A stretch of DNA of 64,000 nucleotides from UBA2166 sp964463965 (GTDB lineage Bacteria; Nitrospirota; Nitrospiria; Nitrospirales; UBA2166). A program made the position numbers and the translations under genes. The stretch is from NCBI GenBank assembly GCA_964463965.1, contig CAYXED010000003.1, forward strand, positions 146,998 to 210,997. Direction: 5' to 3'. The stretch's first letter is position 1; each line of letters begins with the position of its first letter. Positions 34,429 through 42,669 of this stretch are shown one piece after another. The notes beneath the pieces were generated by a model. That model was not told the DNA's origin, searched no databases, and saw only the letters and a list, made by a program, of their open reading frames with translations.

Positions 34429-34818
34429 ATGTTTCCTGATACGTTACGCTATACCAAAGATCATGAATGGATTAAAGTTGAGGGTGATGTTGGCATTGTT
34501 GGGATTACTCATTTTGCTCAAGAAGCGCTTGGAGATATTGTTTATGTACAGTTTCCCTCCATTGGAAACTTTGTCAACTTAGGGGATGAGATTGGAGAAG
34601 TTGAATCAACTAAGGCAACCTCTCCAATATATACACCAGTAACGGGAACTATTTTGAAAATTAACGATGCATTAACCGGAAGCCCTGAACTCGCTAATAA
34701 TGATCCCTATGGTGATGGATGGGTTTTTAGCATTACCCTAAAAAACCATGATGAACTTGCTAAGTTGATGAATGCAGAGTCATATTCCGCATTTATTCGT
34801 GGGGAGGGAGAGGTTTAA
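34429..34818 (+). CDS. gcvH: Glycine cleavage system H protein
   Basis: Lipoyl carrier of the glycine cleavage system. The lipoyl Lys62 lies in EVESTKATSPIYTPV, and the N-terminal RYTKDHEWI and EALGDIVYVQFP are hallmark stretches. Three starts compete (GTG 34423, ATG 34426, ATG 34429); AGAGG at 34419-34423 best serves the last. It sits six bases before lpdA, while gcvT and gcvP are elsewhere. I see no glycine riboswitch upstream. Confidence 0.94.
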   Translation: MFPDTLRYTKDHEWIKVEGDVGIVGITHFAQEALGDIVYVQFPSIGNFVNLGDEIGEVESTKATSPIYTPVTGTILKINDALTGSPELANNDPYGDGWVFSITLKNHDELAKLMNAESYSAFIRGEGEV

Positions 34819-34824
34819 TTCGGG

Positions 34825-36234
34825 ATGCACGTTGTCATTATTGGAGCTGGACCGGGTGGCTATGTTGCTGCAATTAGGGCTGCTCAACGTGGAGCAAATG
34901 TTACTGTTGTTGAAAAAGGTGCTCTTGGAGGAGTTTGCCTTCAGTGGGGATGTATTCCCAGTAAGGCCCTATTGGCATGTGCAAATCTTTTTACTGTATT
35001 TCAACGAGCGGAAGAATTTGGTATTCACGCGCAAGGTCAGCTATCAGCAAACTTTCAAAAAATAATTTCTCGGAAAGATGCTATTGTTAATAATCTTTCA
35101 GGTGGGATCCTTTCTCTTTTTAAATCATGGGGGGTAAGCCTCTATGAAGGAGAAGCCAGGTTTCTTGATCATCGCACAATCCGGATATATCGTGATGGAG
35201 GCAAAGACACTGTATTAACTGCGGATGCAATTATCATTGCAACTGGATCACGTGCATCTACTATTCCTATTTTGGTTCCTGACGGAAAAACAATCCTTAC
35301 TAGCAAGGAAATATTGGAACTAAAGGAGTTGCCGAAGGAAATTTTAATTGTTGGTGGAGGTATTGAAGGCTGTGAATTTGCAACGCTTTTTTCTTCGCTT
35401 GGAATCAAGGTAGTTTTAGTCGAGCTGGCATCACGGATACTTTCCTCTGAAGATAAGGAAATAGCTATTCAGGTTCAAAAGCAGTTTAAAAAGCAAGGGA
35501 TTGATTTTTACTTTGAAAAGAATATTGTGGATGTTGAAAAGTTAAATGGGAAGGTTAGTGCAACGCTTTCTGGCGGTGAGGTTGTTCAGGCTGACAAGGT
35601 GCTTGTGTCTATTGGAAGGCATGTTGATACTGATGGGCTTGGGTTAGAAAATGCAGGCATTAATCTAGAAAAGAGTGGGGCAATTATTGTCAATGAATAT
35701 TTAGAAACGACCTCATCAGGTATTTATGCTATTGGAGATGTGATTGGGAAATCTATGTTAGCCCATGCAGCGTCTCATCATGGGAAAATCGCGGTTGAAA
35801 ATATAATGGGAAATCCTGTAAAAACTGAAGATAATATTATCCCTGCAGGAATATTTACTGTTCCTGAAATTGGGAGAGTTGGTATTACTGAAGAGCAAGC
35901 ACGCTTTCAATCTATGCAAATACGGATTGGAAAGTTCAGGGCAATGGCTCTTGGAAAGGCGCATGCTGATGGACACTGTGCTGGTTTGTTTAAGGTTATT
36001 GCTGATGCAGAGACTGACAGGATTCTTGGAGTGCATATTGTTGGAGAGCATGCTGCAGACTTAATTCATGAAGCTGCTATTGCAATGCAACTTGGGGGGA
36101 CTGCTAAGGCTCTTGCAAATACAATTCACGCACATCCAACATGGTCAGAAGGTTTAATGGAGGCTGCAGAAGATGTTCATGGAGATGCTATCCATCTTCC
36201 ACGAAAACGGCGTCCTGCCTCTACAGTGCAATAG
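34825..36234 (+). CDS. lpdA: Dihydrolipoyl dehydrogenase
   Basis: FAD enzyme that reoxidises lipoyl groups. FAD loop GAGPGGYVAAIRAAQ, redox pair Cys38 and Cys43 (GGVCLQWGCIPSK), NAD loop IVGGGIEGCEFATLF, FAD motif GIYAIGDV and the C-terminal active His-Glu in HAHPTWSE are all present. 469 residues is standard. The location directly after gcvH suggests service to glycine cleavage, though it may also serve 2-oxoacid dehydrogenases. Confidence 0.95.
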   Translation: MHVVIIGAGPGGYVAAIRAAQRGANVTVVEKGALGGVCLQWGCIPSKALLACANLFTVFQRAEEFGIHAQGQLSANFQKIISRKDAIVNNLSGGILSLFKSWGVSLYEGEARFLDHRTIRIYRDGGKDTVLTADAIIIATGSRASTIPILVPDGKTILTSKEILELKELPKEILIVGGGIEGCEFATLFSSLGIKVVLVELASRILSSEDKEIAIQVQKQFKKQGIDFYFEKNIVDVEKLNGKVSATLSGGEVVQADKVLVSIGRHVDTDGLGLENAGINLEKSGAIIVNEYLETTSSGIYAIGDVIGKSMLAHAASHHGKIAVENIMGNPVKTEDNIIPAGIFTVPEIGRVGITEEQARFQSMQIRIGKFRAMALGKAHADGHCAGLFKVIADAETDRILGVHIVGEHAADLIHEAAIAMQLGGTAKALANTIHAHPTWSEGLMEAAEDVHGDAIHLPRKRRPASTVQ

Positions 36235-36326
36235 TGAAACGCTAATGATAGTGTTTGTAATATAAGGTTGTTTTATTGATGTAATGAAGGTGAGAATCAA
36301 CAAAATAGTTTTTTTGAGGTTTTGTA

Positions 36327-37550
36327 ATGATTTCTGTTGATCAGCAATGTGAGCTTCTTCTTCGTGGAGTAGTGGAAGTTATTCCTCAAGAAGATCTTCG
36401 TAAAAGACTTGAGTTGGCAAAAAGTAATAATAAACCATTAAAGGTTAAAGCTGGATTTGATCCTACAGCCCCTGATCTTCATCTTGGCCATACGGTTCTT
36501 CTTCACAAGCTAAAGCATTTTCAGGATTGCGGACATGAAGTAATTTTTCTTATTGGGGATTTTACTGGAATGATTGGTGATCCAAGTGGAGTGTCTGAGA
36601 CCAGGAAACCAGTGACTCGAGAAAAAATTATGGAAAACTCTATTACTATTAAAGATCAAATATTTAAAGTCTTAGATCCAAGCTCTACTACTATTGCATA
36701 TAATGGGAAATGGATGAATGAGATGACTGCTGAGCAGCTACTTGAACTCTCTGCTCATCAAACTGTAGCACGTATGTTAGAGCGAGACGACTTTGAGAAG
36801 CGTTATGGCGCTGGAAAACCAATTAGTATTCATGAGTTTCTTTATCCTTTAATTCAGGGATATGATTCGGTTGTTCTACAAGCTGATGTTGAGCTGGGAG
36901 GTACTGATCAAAAGTTTAACCTCTTGATGGGAAGGGAGCTCCAGCGAGATTATGGATTTGAACCTCAAGTTGTTCTAACGATGCCTTTGCTTGAAGGAAC
37001 AGATGGTGTTAGGAAAATGAGTAAAAGTTTTGGGAATGTTGTTGCATTGGATGATAGTCCAAGTGAAATGTTTGGAAAGCTCATGTCAATTAGCGATGTT
37101 TTAATGGCGCGATACTTTGAACTTCTTTCTACTAAAAGTGAGGAGGATGTAAAATCATCTCATCCGATGGAGGCTAAAAAATCATTGGCATGGGAGCTTG
37201 TGTCACGCTATCATGGTATTGAAAGTGCAAATGAGGCTCGTGATAATTTTCAATCAAGATTTAGCCAAAGAGAATTTCCAAGTGAGCCAGACGCAAATAT
37301 CACCTTAGCAGACTCTGATGTCCAGTTTTTGGATAAACCGTCAATATGGATTATTGCTCTCCTTGAGAAGACGGGTCTTATTGCAAGTCGTAATGAGGCA
37401 AGAAGATTTGTACAGCAAGGAGGCATTGAACTTGACGGTGTTCGTCTTACTAACTTAGATGAAAAAATTAGCCTTGAAAAAGAAAAAACCTATAGGTTAC
37501 GTATTGGGAAAAGAAAATCTGCTACCTTTGTCTACAAGGCGGGGCAGTGA
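36327..37550 (+). CDS. tyrS: Tyrosyl-tRNA synthetase
   Basis: Class I synthetase. The HIGH motif reads HLGH (52-55), the KMSKS motif is exact (230-234) and a C-terminal S4 RNA-binding domain follows (SRNEARRFVQQGGIELDGV). 407 residues and the S4 tail fit the TyrZ-like branch. TGAGG is the ribosome-binding site. A strong bidirectional terminator follows after about 130 bases. No T-box leader was seen. Confidence 0.96.
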   Translation: MISVDQQCELLLRGVVEVIPQEDLRKRLELAKSNNKPLKVKAGFDPTAPDLHLGHTVLLHKLKHFQDCGHEVIFLIGDFTGMIGDPSGVSETRKPVTREKIMENSITIKDQIFKVLDPSSTTIAYNGKWMNEMTAEQLLELSAHQTVARMLERDDFEKRYGAGKPISIHEFLYPLIQGYDSVVLQADVELGGTDQKFNLLMGRELQRDYGFEPQVVLTMPLLEGTDGVRKMSKSFGNVVALDDSPSEMFGKLMSISDVLMARYFELLSTKSEEDVKSSHPMEAKKSLAWELVSRYHGIESANEARDNFQSRFSQREFPSEPDANITLADSDVQFLDKPSIWIIALLEKTGLIASRNEARRFVQQGGIELDGVRLTNLDEKISLEKEKTYRLRIGKRKSATFVYKAGQ

Positions 37551-37678
37551 TTTTTGAGGCGAGTGCGGCATTTATGCCAGTTTTCCTGGCTTTAACCTTT
37601 CTCCTAAAAATGTAGCTATATAGTTTTTAGCCATTTGGCGTCACGATCTCGTGCTAGCTAAAACTATTTGAGATGAGC

Positions 37679-37716
37679 AAAAATACCCCACCGGCATACA
37701 CCGATGGGGTATTTTT
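37679..37716. terminator. Strong bidirectional Rho-independent terminator
   Basis: Twelve-base perfect stem AAAAATACCCCA (37679-37690) with TGGGGTATTTTT (37705-37716), plus an inner CGG/CCG stem around a CATACA loop. A-run and T-run on both sides allow action in both directions. It separates tyrS from the convergent small membrane-protein gene. Confidence 0.9.
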
Positions 37717-37774
37717 ATTCTACTATGGTGTAGTACACCTACTATATCAAAGCAGTTGATTTATAATTTCTCAA

Positions 37775-37999
37775 CTATTTTGTCCTAGTAAAAATGGCGT
37801 AGATTACACCAACTGCTGCCAAGCCAACCAGCCCCTGTGCTCCGAGACTGTCGACAATACTTGCAATGTTTCCTATAACATCGCCGCCAATAAATGGCAC
37901 GGCCGTTCCAAAGATGACTTGCGCGACAATTGCTAATGCCAATAACGCAATGCCAGCTTCTGTTAATTTCTTAATAAAATCTATAGCTTGCTCGAACAT
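37775..37999 (-). CDS. 74-residue two-helix membrane protein
   Basis: Family not recognised. The start ATG at 37999 follows an excellent AAGGAGGA (38011-38004); the longer ORF to 38050 includes a Cys-rich non-conserved-looking leader. The product begins MFEQAIDFIKKLTEAG, then has one helix (IALLALAIVAQVIFG), a Gly/Pro loop (AVPFIGGDVIGN) and a second helix (GLVGLAAVGVIYAIF), ending in RTK. The amphipathic start and two helices resemble a pilin-like, holin-like or channel subunit in shape only. A strong RBS, an extended -10 promoter with a palindrome and a strong terminator suggest a highly and specifically controlled single gene. Confidence 0.75.
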   Translation of the reverse strand: MFEQAIDFIKKLTEAGIALLALAIVAQVIFGTAVPFIGGDVIGNIASIVDSLGAQGLVGLAAVGVIYAIFTRTK

Positions 38000-38041
38000 A
38001 CTATCCTCCTTCGAGAGGTTAATGTAACAGCAGCAGCATGC

Positions 38042-38061
38042 ATATACCACTTTTGGTATAT
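38042..38061. promoter_or_regulatory. Palindrome over the start site of the 74-residue protein gene
   Basis: ATATACCA-CTTT-TGGTATAT: perfect 8-bp arms with a 4-base spacer. It begins at the -10 hexamer and covers the expected transcription start of the minus-strand gene, where a bound repressor would block RNA polymerase. It could instead form a 5' RNA hairpin. Confidence 0.6.
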
Positions 38062-38068
38062 TATAGCA
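38060..38068 (-). promoter_or_regulatory. Extended -10 promoter of the 74-residue protein gene
   Basis: Minus strand TGC-TATAAT (hexamer 38065-38060) with no recognisable -35 hexamer at 16-18 bases, a classic extended -10 layout. The leader would be about 55 bases, ending in the strong AAGGAGGA site. Confidence 0.65.
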
Positions 38069-38321
38069 ACAAAAACTTCAATATATTGTGTTTTTGTGAA
38101 AACTGATAAAAGGTTAAGACTATTCGAAGAAGTAGTAATAAATAGTGCTATGAGAATTATTAGTTTTGCATTACAGTAAACTGCGTATCTTGAGACTATT
38201 CGTGATTATTGATTGAGGTCCCTAAAGGTTTGATGCTTTGAGTAGGTATGAGAACATTAATCATTTGACTATTGTTAAAATGTGTTGCCTCGATATGTGT
38301 TGTTGGAACTCTATGCCCCTA
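38069..38321. other. Gene-free region before tRNA-Ala
   Basis: About 250 bases without a credible ORF. A 10-base word AGACTATTCG occurs twice (38117 and 38193), which may be chance. Otherwise I see only the promoters at its two ends. Confidence 0.5.
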
Positions 38322-38351
38322 TTGACGTGATAACACGGGCTTAGATATCAT
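38322..38351 (+). promoter_or_regulatory. Promoter of tRNA-Ala
   Basis: TTGACG (38322-38327), 18-base spacer, TATCAT (38346-38351), ending nine bases before the mature tRNA. Close to consensus and well placed. Confidence 0.65.
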
Positions 38352-38360
38352 CGGTGTAGT

Positions 38361-38436
38361 GGGGCTGTGGCGCAGTTGGGAGCGCGCGAGACTGGCAGTC
38401 TCGAGGTCAGGGGTTCGACCCCCCTCAGCTCCACCA
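38361..38436 (+). tRNA. tRNA-Ala (anticodon GGC)
   Basis: 76 nt with encoded CCA. The acceptor stem GGGGCTG/CAGCTCC includes the G3-U70 wobble that marks alanine tRNAs. The anticodon loop CTGGCAG gives GGC, which reads GCC. D and T arms are intact (GGTTCGACC context). Confidence 0.96.
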
Positions 38437-38547
38437 AATCTTCTCTTTAATCCATCCTCTAAAAACCACAATTAAGCAATTCTAGTTGACTTATGGCTTG
38501 CTTGATTGTTGAGTTAATAGGTAACTCACACGGCGACTTGTAATGGT

Positions 38548-39828
38548 TCAGGGGAGTGGAGGCCCGAGAAGGCAGTCGATGGTTTGCTGGCTGGTAGTGG
38601 TGAGGGTGATGAGTGTTTTTCCTTTTCTAAGGGGAGGTTTTTTGCAAATTATTTTATAGTCTGCTGAATCTATGAGTGGTGATATGTAGTTTCCGTTCAC
38701 ATCCGTAATGCCTCTAAACTTTTGATTTGTTAATTGATTCTTTAATCGTATTTTTGCGTGTGCTACTTCTAGGCCCAGGTGATTTTTGGCCGTAACAACA
38801 ATTTGAGAGCGCTGGGAATTTATCGTTGGATCAACTTTGATAGTTGCTTCAGCAATACGTGTAACTCTTAACGCGCTTCCAACAATACGTTGAGGGTATT
38901 GTCCTCGTGGGGTGTTGGTTGTGCTAGAGACCTTATATGTGGCTGATGTTATATTGTTAATGGTTGTTGTATCTAGTCCGCACTTCGAATTTCGAGGGCA
39001 ATCTCCAAAAAGGGTAAAAAGATCAATCTCTCCTGGATCTGATTTAATTACTGCAGAAGAAAGAGTAAACTCAGCAGTCTCTCCTGGAGATATAGTTTGA
39101 TTTTTAGGGGTGATGAAGAGATCAAAGTCTTTTCGTACAGGAACGAATCTGACTGCATGAGCACCATCAATATCATCTTGTAGGAGGCGGTCAGCATCGC
39201 TTGATTGTCTGTTCATAATCGCGGGAATTCTCTGTCCAAAGTCATCTGGATGGTCAAGTCCAACGGCATGGCCAAGTTCATGTAGTGCTGTTCGGGTGAA
39301 GTCTTGTGCCTGAAGGCCTGATGATAAAATCTGTATTGGACCAGGGTATGCGTCCCAATGTGCATTTGCATTAAACATTAAGTCCACCTCAAAGACGCCG
39401 CTTGGTCCAAACCATCTTCGTATTGTCATTGCAAGCACATCTCCCCACGCAAATCCACAATTATCTGTGGTAAAAGCTATAGTATTGACCCCATCCATCT
39501 CGCAGGGGTCTTTCCCCATAGGGGCAGCTTTAGTAAAAAAACTATGATCTGGAAGTAGTCCCACACCCGCGGCATTCCATGAAGATGCAGCTGATTCAGC
39601 CAGCTGATTAAAAGTTGTCGTGCCATACCCAATTGAATTGAAAGGATCAGTTGGGAGGTCAATGCTTAAGGTCAAGTCTTGACTTGGAGGGGGAAGAAGG
39701 ATTGAAAAAGAATAGCTGTTTTGAAAACCTATCATTAAAACTGTGATCGTTATGATAGGTATAAGAGAACATCGTTTATAGTAATAAAAGCTTTGTTTGA
39801 GGGATAGTTCTGTCTTTAGTATATTCAT
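38548..39828 (-). CDS. Secreted matrixin-type zinc metalloprotease
   Basis: 426 residues. An N-terminal signal segment (IPIITITVLMIGF) is followed by a metzincin domain with zinc motif HELGHAVGLDH (His183, Glu184, His187, His193) and a Met-turn in AIMNRQSS. The C-terminal 200 residues hold Ig-like or carboxypeptidase-regulatory-like beta domains (TLSSAVIKSDPGEIDLF, RGITDVNGNYISPLIDSADY). Two Cys near 109 and 124 may form a disulfide. It overlaps the upstream exported protein by four bases (ATGA), so the two are translated together. A substrate of the type II secretion system encoded at the left edge is possible but unproven. Confidence 0.82.
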   Translation of the reverse strand: MNILKTELSLKQSFYYYKRCSLIPIITITVLMIGFQNSYSFSILLPPPSQDLTLSIDLPTDPFNSIGYGTTTFNQLAESAASSWNAAGVGLLPDHSFFTKAAPMGKDPCEMDGVNTIAFTTDNCGFAWGDVLAMTIRRWFGPSGVFEVDLMFNANAHWDAYPGPIQILSSGLQAQDFTRTALHELGHAVGLDHPDDFGQRIPAIMNRQSSDADRLLQDDIDGAHAVRFVPVRKDFDLFITPKNQTISPGETAEFTLSSAVIKSDPGEIDLFTLFGDCPRNSKCGLDTTTINNITSATYKVSSTTNTPRGQYPQRIVGSALRVTRIAEATIKVDPTINSQRSQIVVTAKNHLGLEVAHAKIRLKNQLTNQKFRGITDVNGNYISPLIDSADYKIICKKPPLRKGKTLITLTTTSQQTIDCLLGPPLP

Positions 39829-40403
39829 GGGAGGTAAGTTTCAATATCTTCAATAAATCTTGTTAGCGGGTATAAGTTTTCCAGTGGTATGTATGGATTA
39901 GTGGGTGGTGGAGGTATAGTAAGGAAGTTGTTATTTGAGTCAATTCCAATGATAAGTTGTTTGTTTGAATTGAAAATTTGAGTGATGCCGTACTCATTAT
40001 TGTAGGTTACTGTAAATTGTCCCTGAGAGCCGCCTACTAAAGGAAAGATTGATGACTTGTTGTTTTTTATGAAAAGAATATATGTTCGATCTTGAGAAAA
40101 TGTTGGGGCACCAGGGATGTCAAAGCTTTCATTGCCAATTTGGCCCCCATAAATTTCTAAGGTGTACGAGGCATTAACTATATTGCCTTTAATTATTGTA
40201 ATATCTTCAAGTGTGACATGTGTCAAAATTCCCCCGTTTTTCATATAGTAAGCGTTTAGGTGCTCGACAGTGCCTAGTAAAATTAAGCCAGCTTCTTCTA
40301 CTAATTGAGGAACTTTTTTTTCAATCAAACTTAAGGTATTAGCCGTTAACGCTAGGTTTAAAGAGAAAATTTGAAGTAATAATATAAATATAATTTTTTT
40401 CAT
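39825..40403 (-). CDS. Exported partner protein of the matrixin
   Basis: 192-residue protein with a clear signal peptide (MKKIIFILLLQIFSLNLALT). No known motif. The body is beta-rich (AGLILLGTVEHLNAYY, VTLEDITIIKGN, LEIYGGQIG, RTYILFIKNN) with an Asn/Pro-rich end (TIPPPPTNPYIP). Similar small beta proteins often precede matrixin genes in environmental genomes; whether they are inhibitors, pro-domains in trans or surface partners is not known to me. It is coupled by an ATGA overlap to the protease. Confidence 0.65.
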   Translation of the reverse strand: MKKIIFILLLQIFSLNLALTANTLSLIEKKVPQLVEEAGLILLGTVEHLNAYYMKNGGILTHVTLEDITIIKGNIVNASYTLEIYGGQIGNESFDIPGAPTFSQDRTYILFIKNNKSSIFPLVGGSQGQFTVTYNNEYGITQIFNSNKQLIIGIDSNNNFLTIPPPPTNPYIPLENLYPLTRFIEDIETYLP

Positions 40404-40460
40404 AAAATCACTTTTTCTAGAAAAAGGTAGTAGTCAGGTAGTAGGCGCAGTGTGCTTAAG

Positions 40461-41252
40461 CTATTCTCCAACTCTTACCAGACGCCCTTTTTCTTTAACA
40501 ACATCATAGGTGTAATGGAACCACGAGATGGCCGCTATAAGGTAACCAGCGTTTAAGGCAGTAGCCCATAGTAATGAATCTAGCGGAAAGGTGTTGTGGG
40601 TAATTACTGTTCGCATTCCTTCGAAGACATGAGAGGCAGGTATACATGTTGCAATGATTTGGAGAAATTCAGGTAATACAGATACTGGATAAAAAACACA
40701 TGAAACAGGCTGAAAAATAAAGACCATTCCCCACGCCATAACTTCTGCTTCTTGACCATATCGCATAATAATGCCTGTGGTAAGGATTCCAATAGCCCAT
40801 CCCATAAAAATAAGGTTAAGTATGAAAGGAATTAAAGAGATTCCAAGGACAAATAAATTAAAAGAATAGAATAGCCATGCAACAAGTACTGAGACAATTA
40901 GAACTGCGCCAACTTTGCAAAGGCTAATGATCATGGTGGCGGCAAGGAATTCTGCAGGCTTTACGGGGCTGGCAAAGAGGTTCATTAGATTGCGGGACCA
41001 AATTTCTTCTAAAAATGAAATGGTAATTCCTTGTTGCGCTCGGAAAAGTATATCCCACAAAATAAGTGCACCTATGAAAAACGCAACAACGCTTGGCAGG
41101 CCACTTTTAAACTGACTGAGGTAAACTGTGATAAATCCCCATACGATCAAGTCAAGTAGAGGCCAATAGAAAATCTCCATTAGTCGTGGCAGACTTCGTC
41201 TATACAGAAAAGTGTGCCGGAGTATTAGTGCATATATTCGATTGATATTCAT
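40461..41252 (-). CDS. ABC-2 type exporter permease
   Basis: 263 residues with about six membrane helices (for example LLDLIVWGFITVYL, VVAFFIGALILWDILF, FILNLIFMGWAIGILTTGII). The ABC-2 signature area around PASHVFEGMR is conserved. It pairs with the ATPase encoded upstream at 41363-42094. Such exporters move polysaccharides, lipids or drugs; nothing nearby fixes the substrate. Confidence 0.87.
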   Translation of the reverse strand: MNINRIYALILRHTFLYRRSLPRLMEIFYWPLLDLIVWGFITVYLSQFKSGLPSVVAFFIGALILWDILFRAQQGITISFLEEIWSRNLMNLFASPVKPAEFLAATMIISLCKVGAVLIVSVLVAWLFYSFNLFVLGISLIPFILNLIFMGWAIGILTTGIIMRYGQEAEVMAWGMVFIFQPVSCVFYPVSVLPEFLQIIATCIPASHVFEGMRTVITHNTFPLDSLLWATALNAGYLIAAISWFHYTYDVVKEKGRLVRVGE

Positions 41253-41362
41253 TGATATTGCTTATGCAGTCATTTCAATGATCAGAGGGACCTTAAAAGT
41301 CCAGTTAGTGTAAGGCTACACGGTGCTTGAGTATTAGGCGTTCAATGTCACCTGTCATTAGT

Positions 41363-42094
41363 TTATTCGGAATGTCTGGCTACTTTTAAGAAAACATCTT
41401 CTAGGTTTTTCTGGGAAAATTGTTGTAAAATTTCATTGGCTGTGCCTGTGGCTATGATGTTTCCACGTTGTAGAAAAATAATCCGGGTAGACATTTGCTC
41501 CATTTCTTTCATGTTGTGAGAAGTGTAAAGAATAGTGCATCCTAGTTGACGCTGGTAACGTTGTACGAGTGTACGTGTTTTATCTGCAATATCCGGATCT
41601 AGGCTAGCTGTTGGTTCGTCAAGAAGAAGGAGTTTTGGTTGTGTCAGAAAAGCCTTAGCTAGGGATAGGCGAGTCATTTGACCTGATGAGAGGGTTCGGG
41701 TCAACTTTGCCCGTAATGGGGTTATTTCAAGTTCATTCATCACTTGTTCAATCCGAGTACGCCAGTTATCTATTTCATACAGTCTGGCAAATATTTCAAG
41801 GTTTTCTTGAATTGTCAGAGAATAAGGCATTGCAATCTGACTTGATGCAAAATTGACTCTTCTCAGAATTTCTTCTCGATGTGACTGTAGGCTTTTCCCC
41901 GAAAATAAAATGGTTCCTGAAGTTGGGGTTATTACATCAAGTAGCATATGTATCGTAGTAGTTTTTCCTGCGCCATTAGGGCCTAGTAACCCAAGAATTT
42001 CCCCTTCGTATATGTTAAATGAAATATTATCAACCGCCATCGCACCGTTGAATGTTTTGGTCAGTGATTTTATTTCTACAAGAGGAGTAGTCAA
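41363..42094 (-). CDS. ABC-2 type exporter ATPase
   Basis: 243-residue nucleotide-binding subunit. Walker A GPNGAGKTTTIHML, signature LSSGQMTRLSLAKA (the usual LSGGQ reads LSSGQ), Walker B LLLLDEPTASLDPD and the switch His in YTSHNMKEME are present. The start is TTG at 42094, the only start codon after an in-frame stop, with a short AGGT upstream. Partner permease follows after about 110 bases. Confidence 0.9.
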   Translation of the reverse strand: MTTPLVEIKSLTKTFNGAMAVDNISFNIYEGEILGLLGPNGAGKTTTIHMLLDVITPTSGTILFSGKSLQSHREEILRRVNFASSQIAMPYSLTIQENLEIFARLYEIDNWRTRIEQVMNELEITPLRAKLTRTLSSGQMTRLSLAKAFLTQPKLLLLDEPTASLDPDIADKTRTLVQRYQRQLGCTILYTSHNMKEMEQMSTRIIFLQRGNIIATGTANEILQQFSQKNLEDVFLKVARHSE

Positions 42095-42152
42095 GCAAGT
42101 AACCTGTTAAATACTTGTAAAAATTTGTGAAGGGGCTTTCCCACGGGAAGAG

Positions 42153-42662
42153 TTAGGTTGAGTGATTGCGAGGGAAGTGTTTTTGAATAAAGGAGGCAAT
42201 GTTATTGATGTCATCTCGGTGAAAGACTGGAGATGAACTTTCAATTGGTTGTTTAGAAACAATAGCTAAGAGGCCATCCTCAATAATGTCAATTTCACCA
42301 AGATGATCGCGTACAACTATAATTTTCGGGTAGTTTTCATTTTTCCATCCCTCTGCAATTACTAAATCCACTTCACCTACATATTGGTCTCTAAGGCTTG
42401 TCAGTGGTAGCAAGTTGGCAGTATCAGAAAAAAATGCAAGGCTAGTTTTTGACTGCACGAGTACTGTTTTTGCACCAGCACATTTATGGCGCCAACTATC
42501 TTTGCCTTCAGTATCTAGGTCAAAGCCGTGTCCAGCATGTTTAATTGTTGCAATGCGATAACCTGAGGATGTAAGGGTTTGAATGAGACGTTCTATAAGA
42601 GTTGTTTTTCCGCTATTTGATCGGCCTACAAAACATAGTATTGGTGGCTTAGTATTTGGCAT
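42153..42662 (-). CDS. mobB: Molybdopterin-guanine dinucleotide synthesis protein MobB
   Basis: P-loop GTPase of molybdenum cofactor maturation. FVGRSNSGKTTLIERLI is the P-loop, KHAGHGFDLDTEGKDSWRH the conserved MobB block and DLVIAEGWKN the Walker B area. 169 residues is normal. It starts seven bases after moeA on the same strand, which confirms the pathway link. Confidence 0.92.
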   Translation of the reverse strand: MPNTKPPILCFVGRSNSGKTTLIERLIQTLTSSGYRIATIKHAGHGFDLDTEGKDSWRHKCAGAKTVLVQSKTSLAFFSDTANLLPLTSLRDQYVGEVDLVIAEGWKNENYPKIIVVRDHLGEIDIIEDGLLAIVSKQPIESSSPVFHRDDINNIASFIQKHFPRNHST

Positions 42663-42669
42663 GGCTTAA

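Noticed and set aside
38117..38202. AGACTATTCG repeated in the tRNA-Ala upstream gap
   Set aside because: A 10-base word seen twice, without symmetry or promoter placement, is within chance.
38510..38528. TGAGTTA...TAACTCA hairpin as terminator after the matrixin
   Set aside because: Only a 7-bp AT-rich stem without a T-run on either strand.
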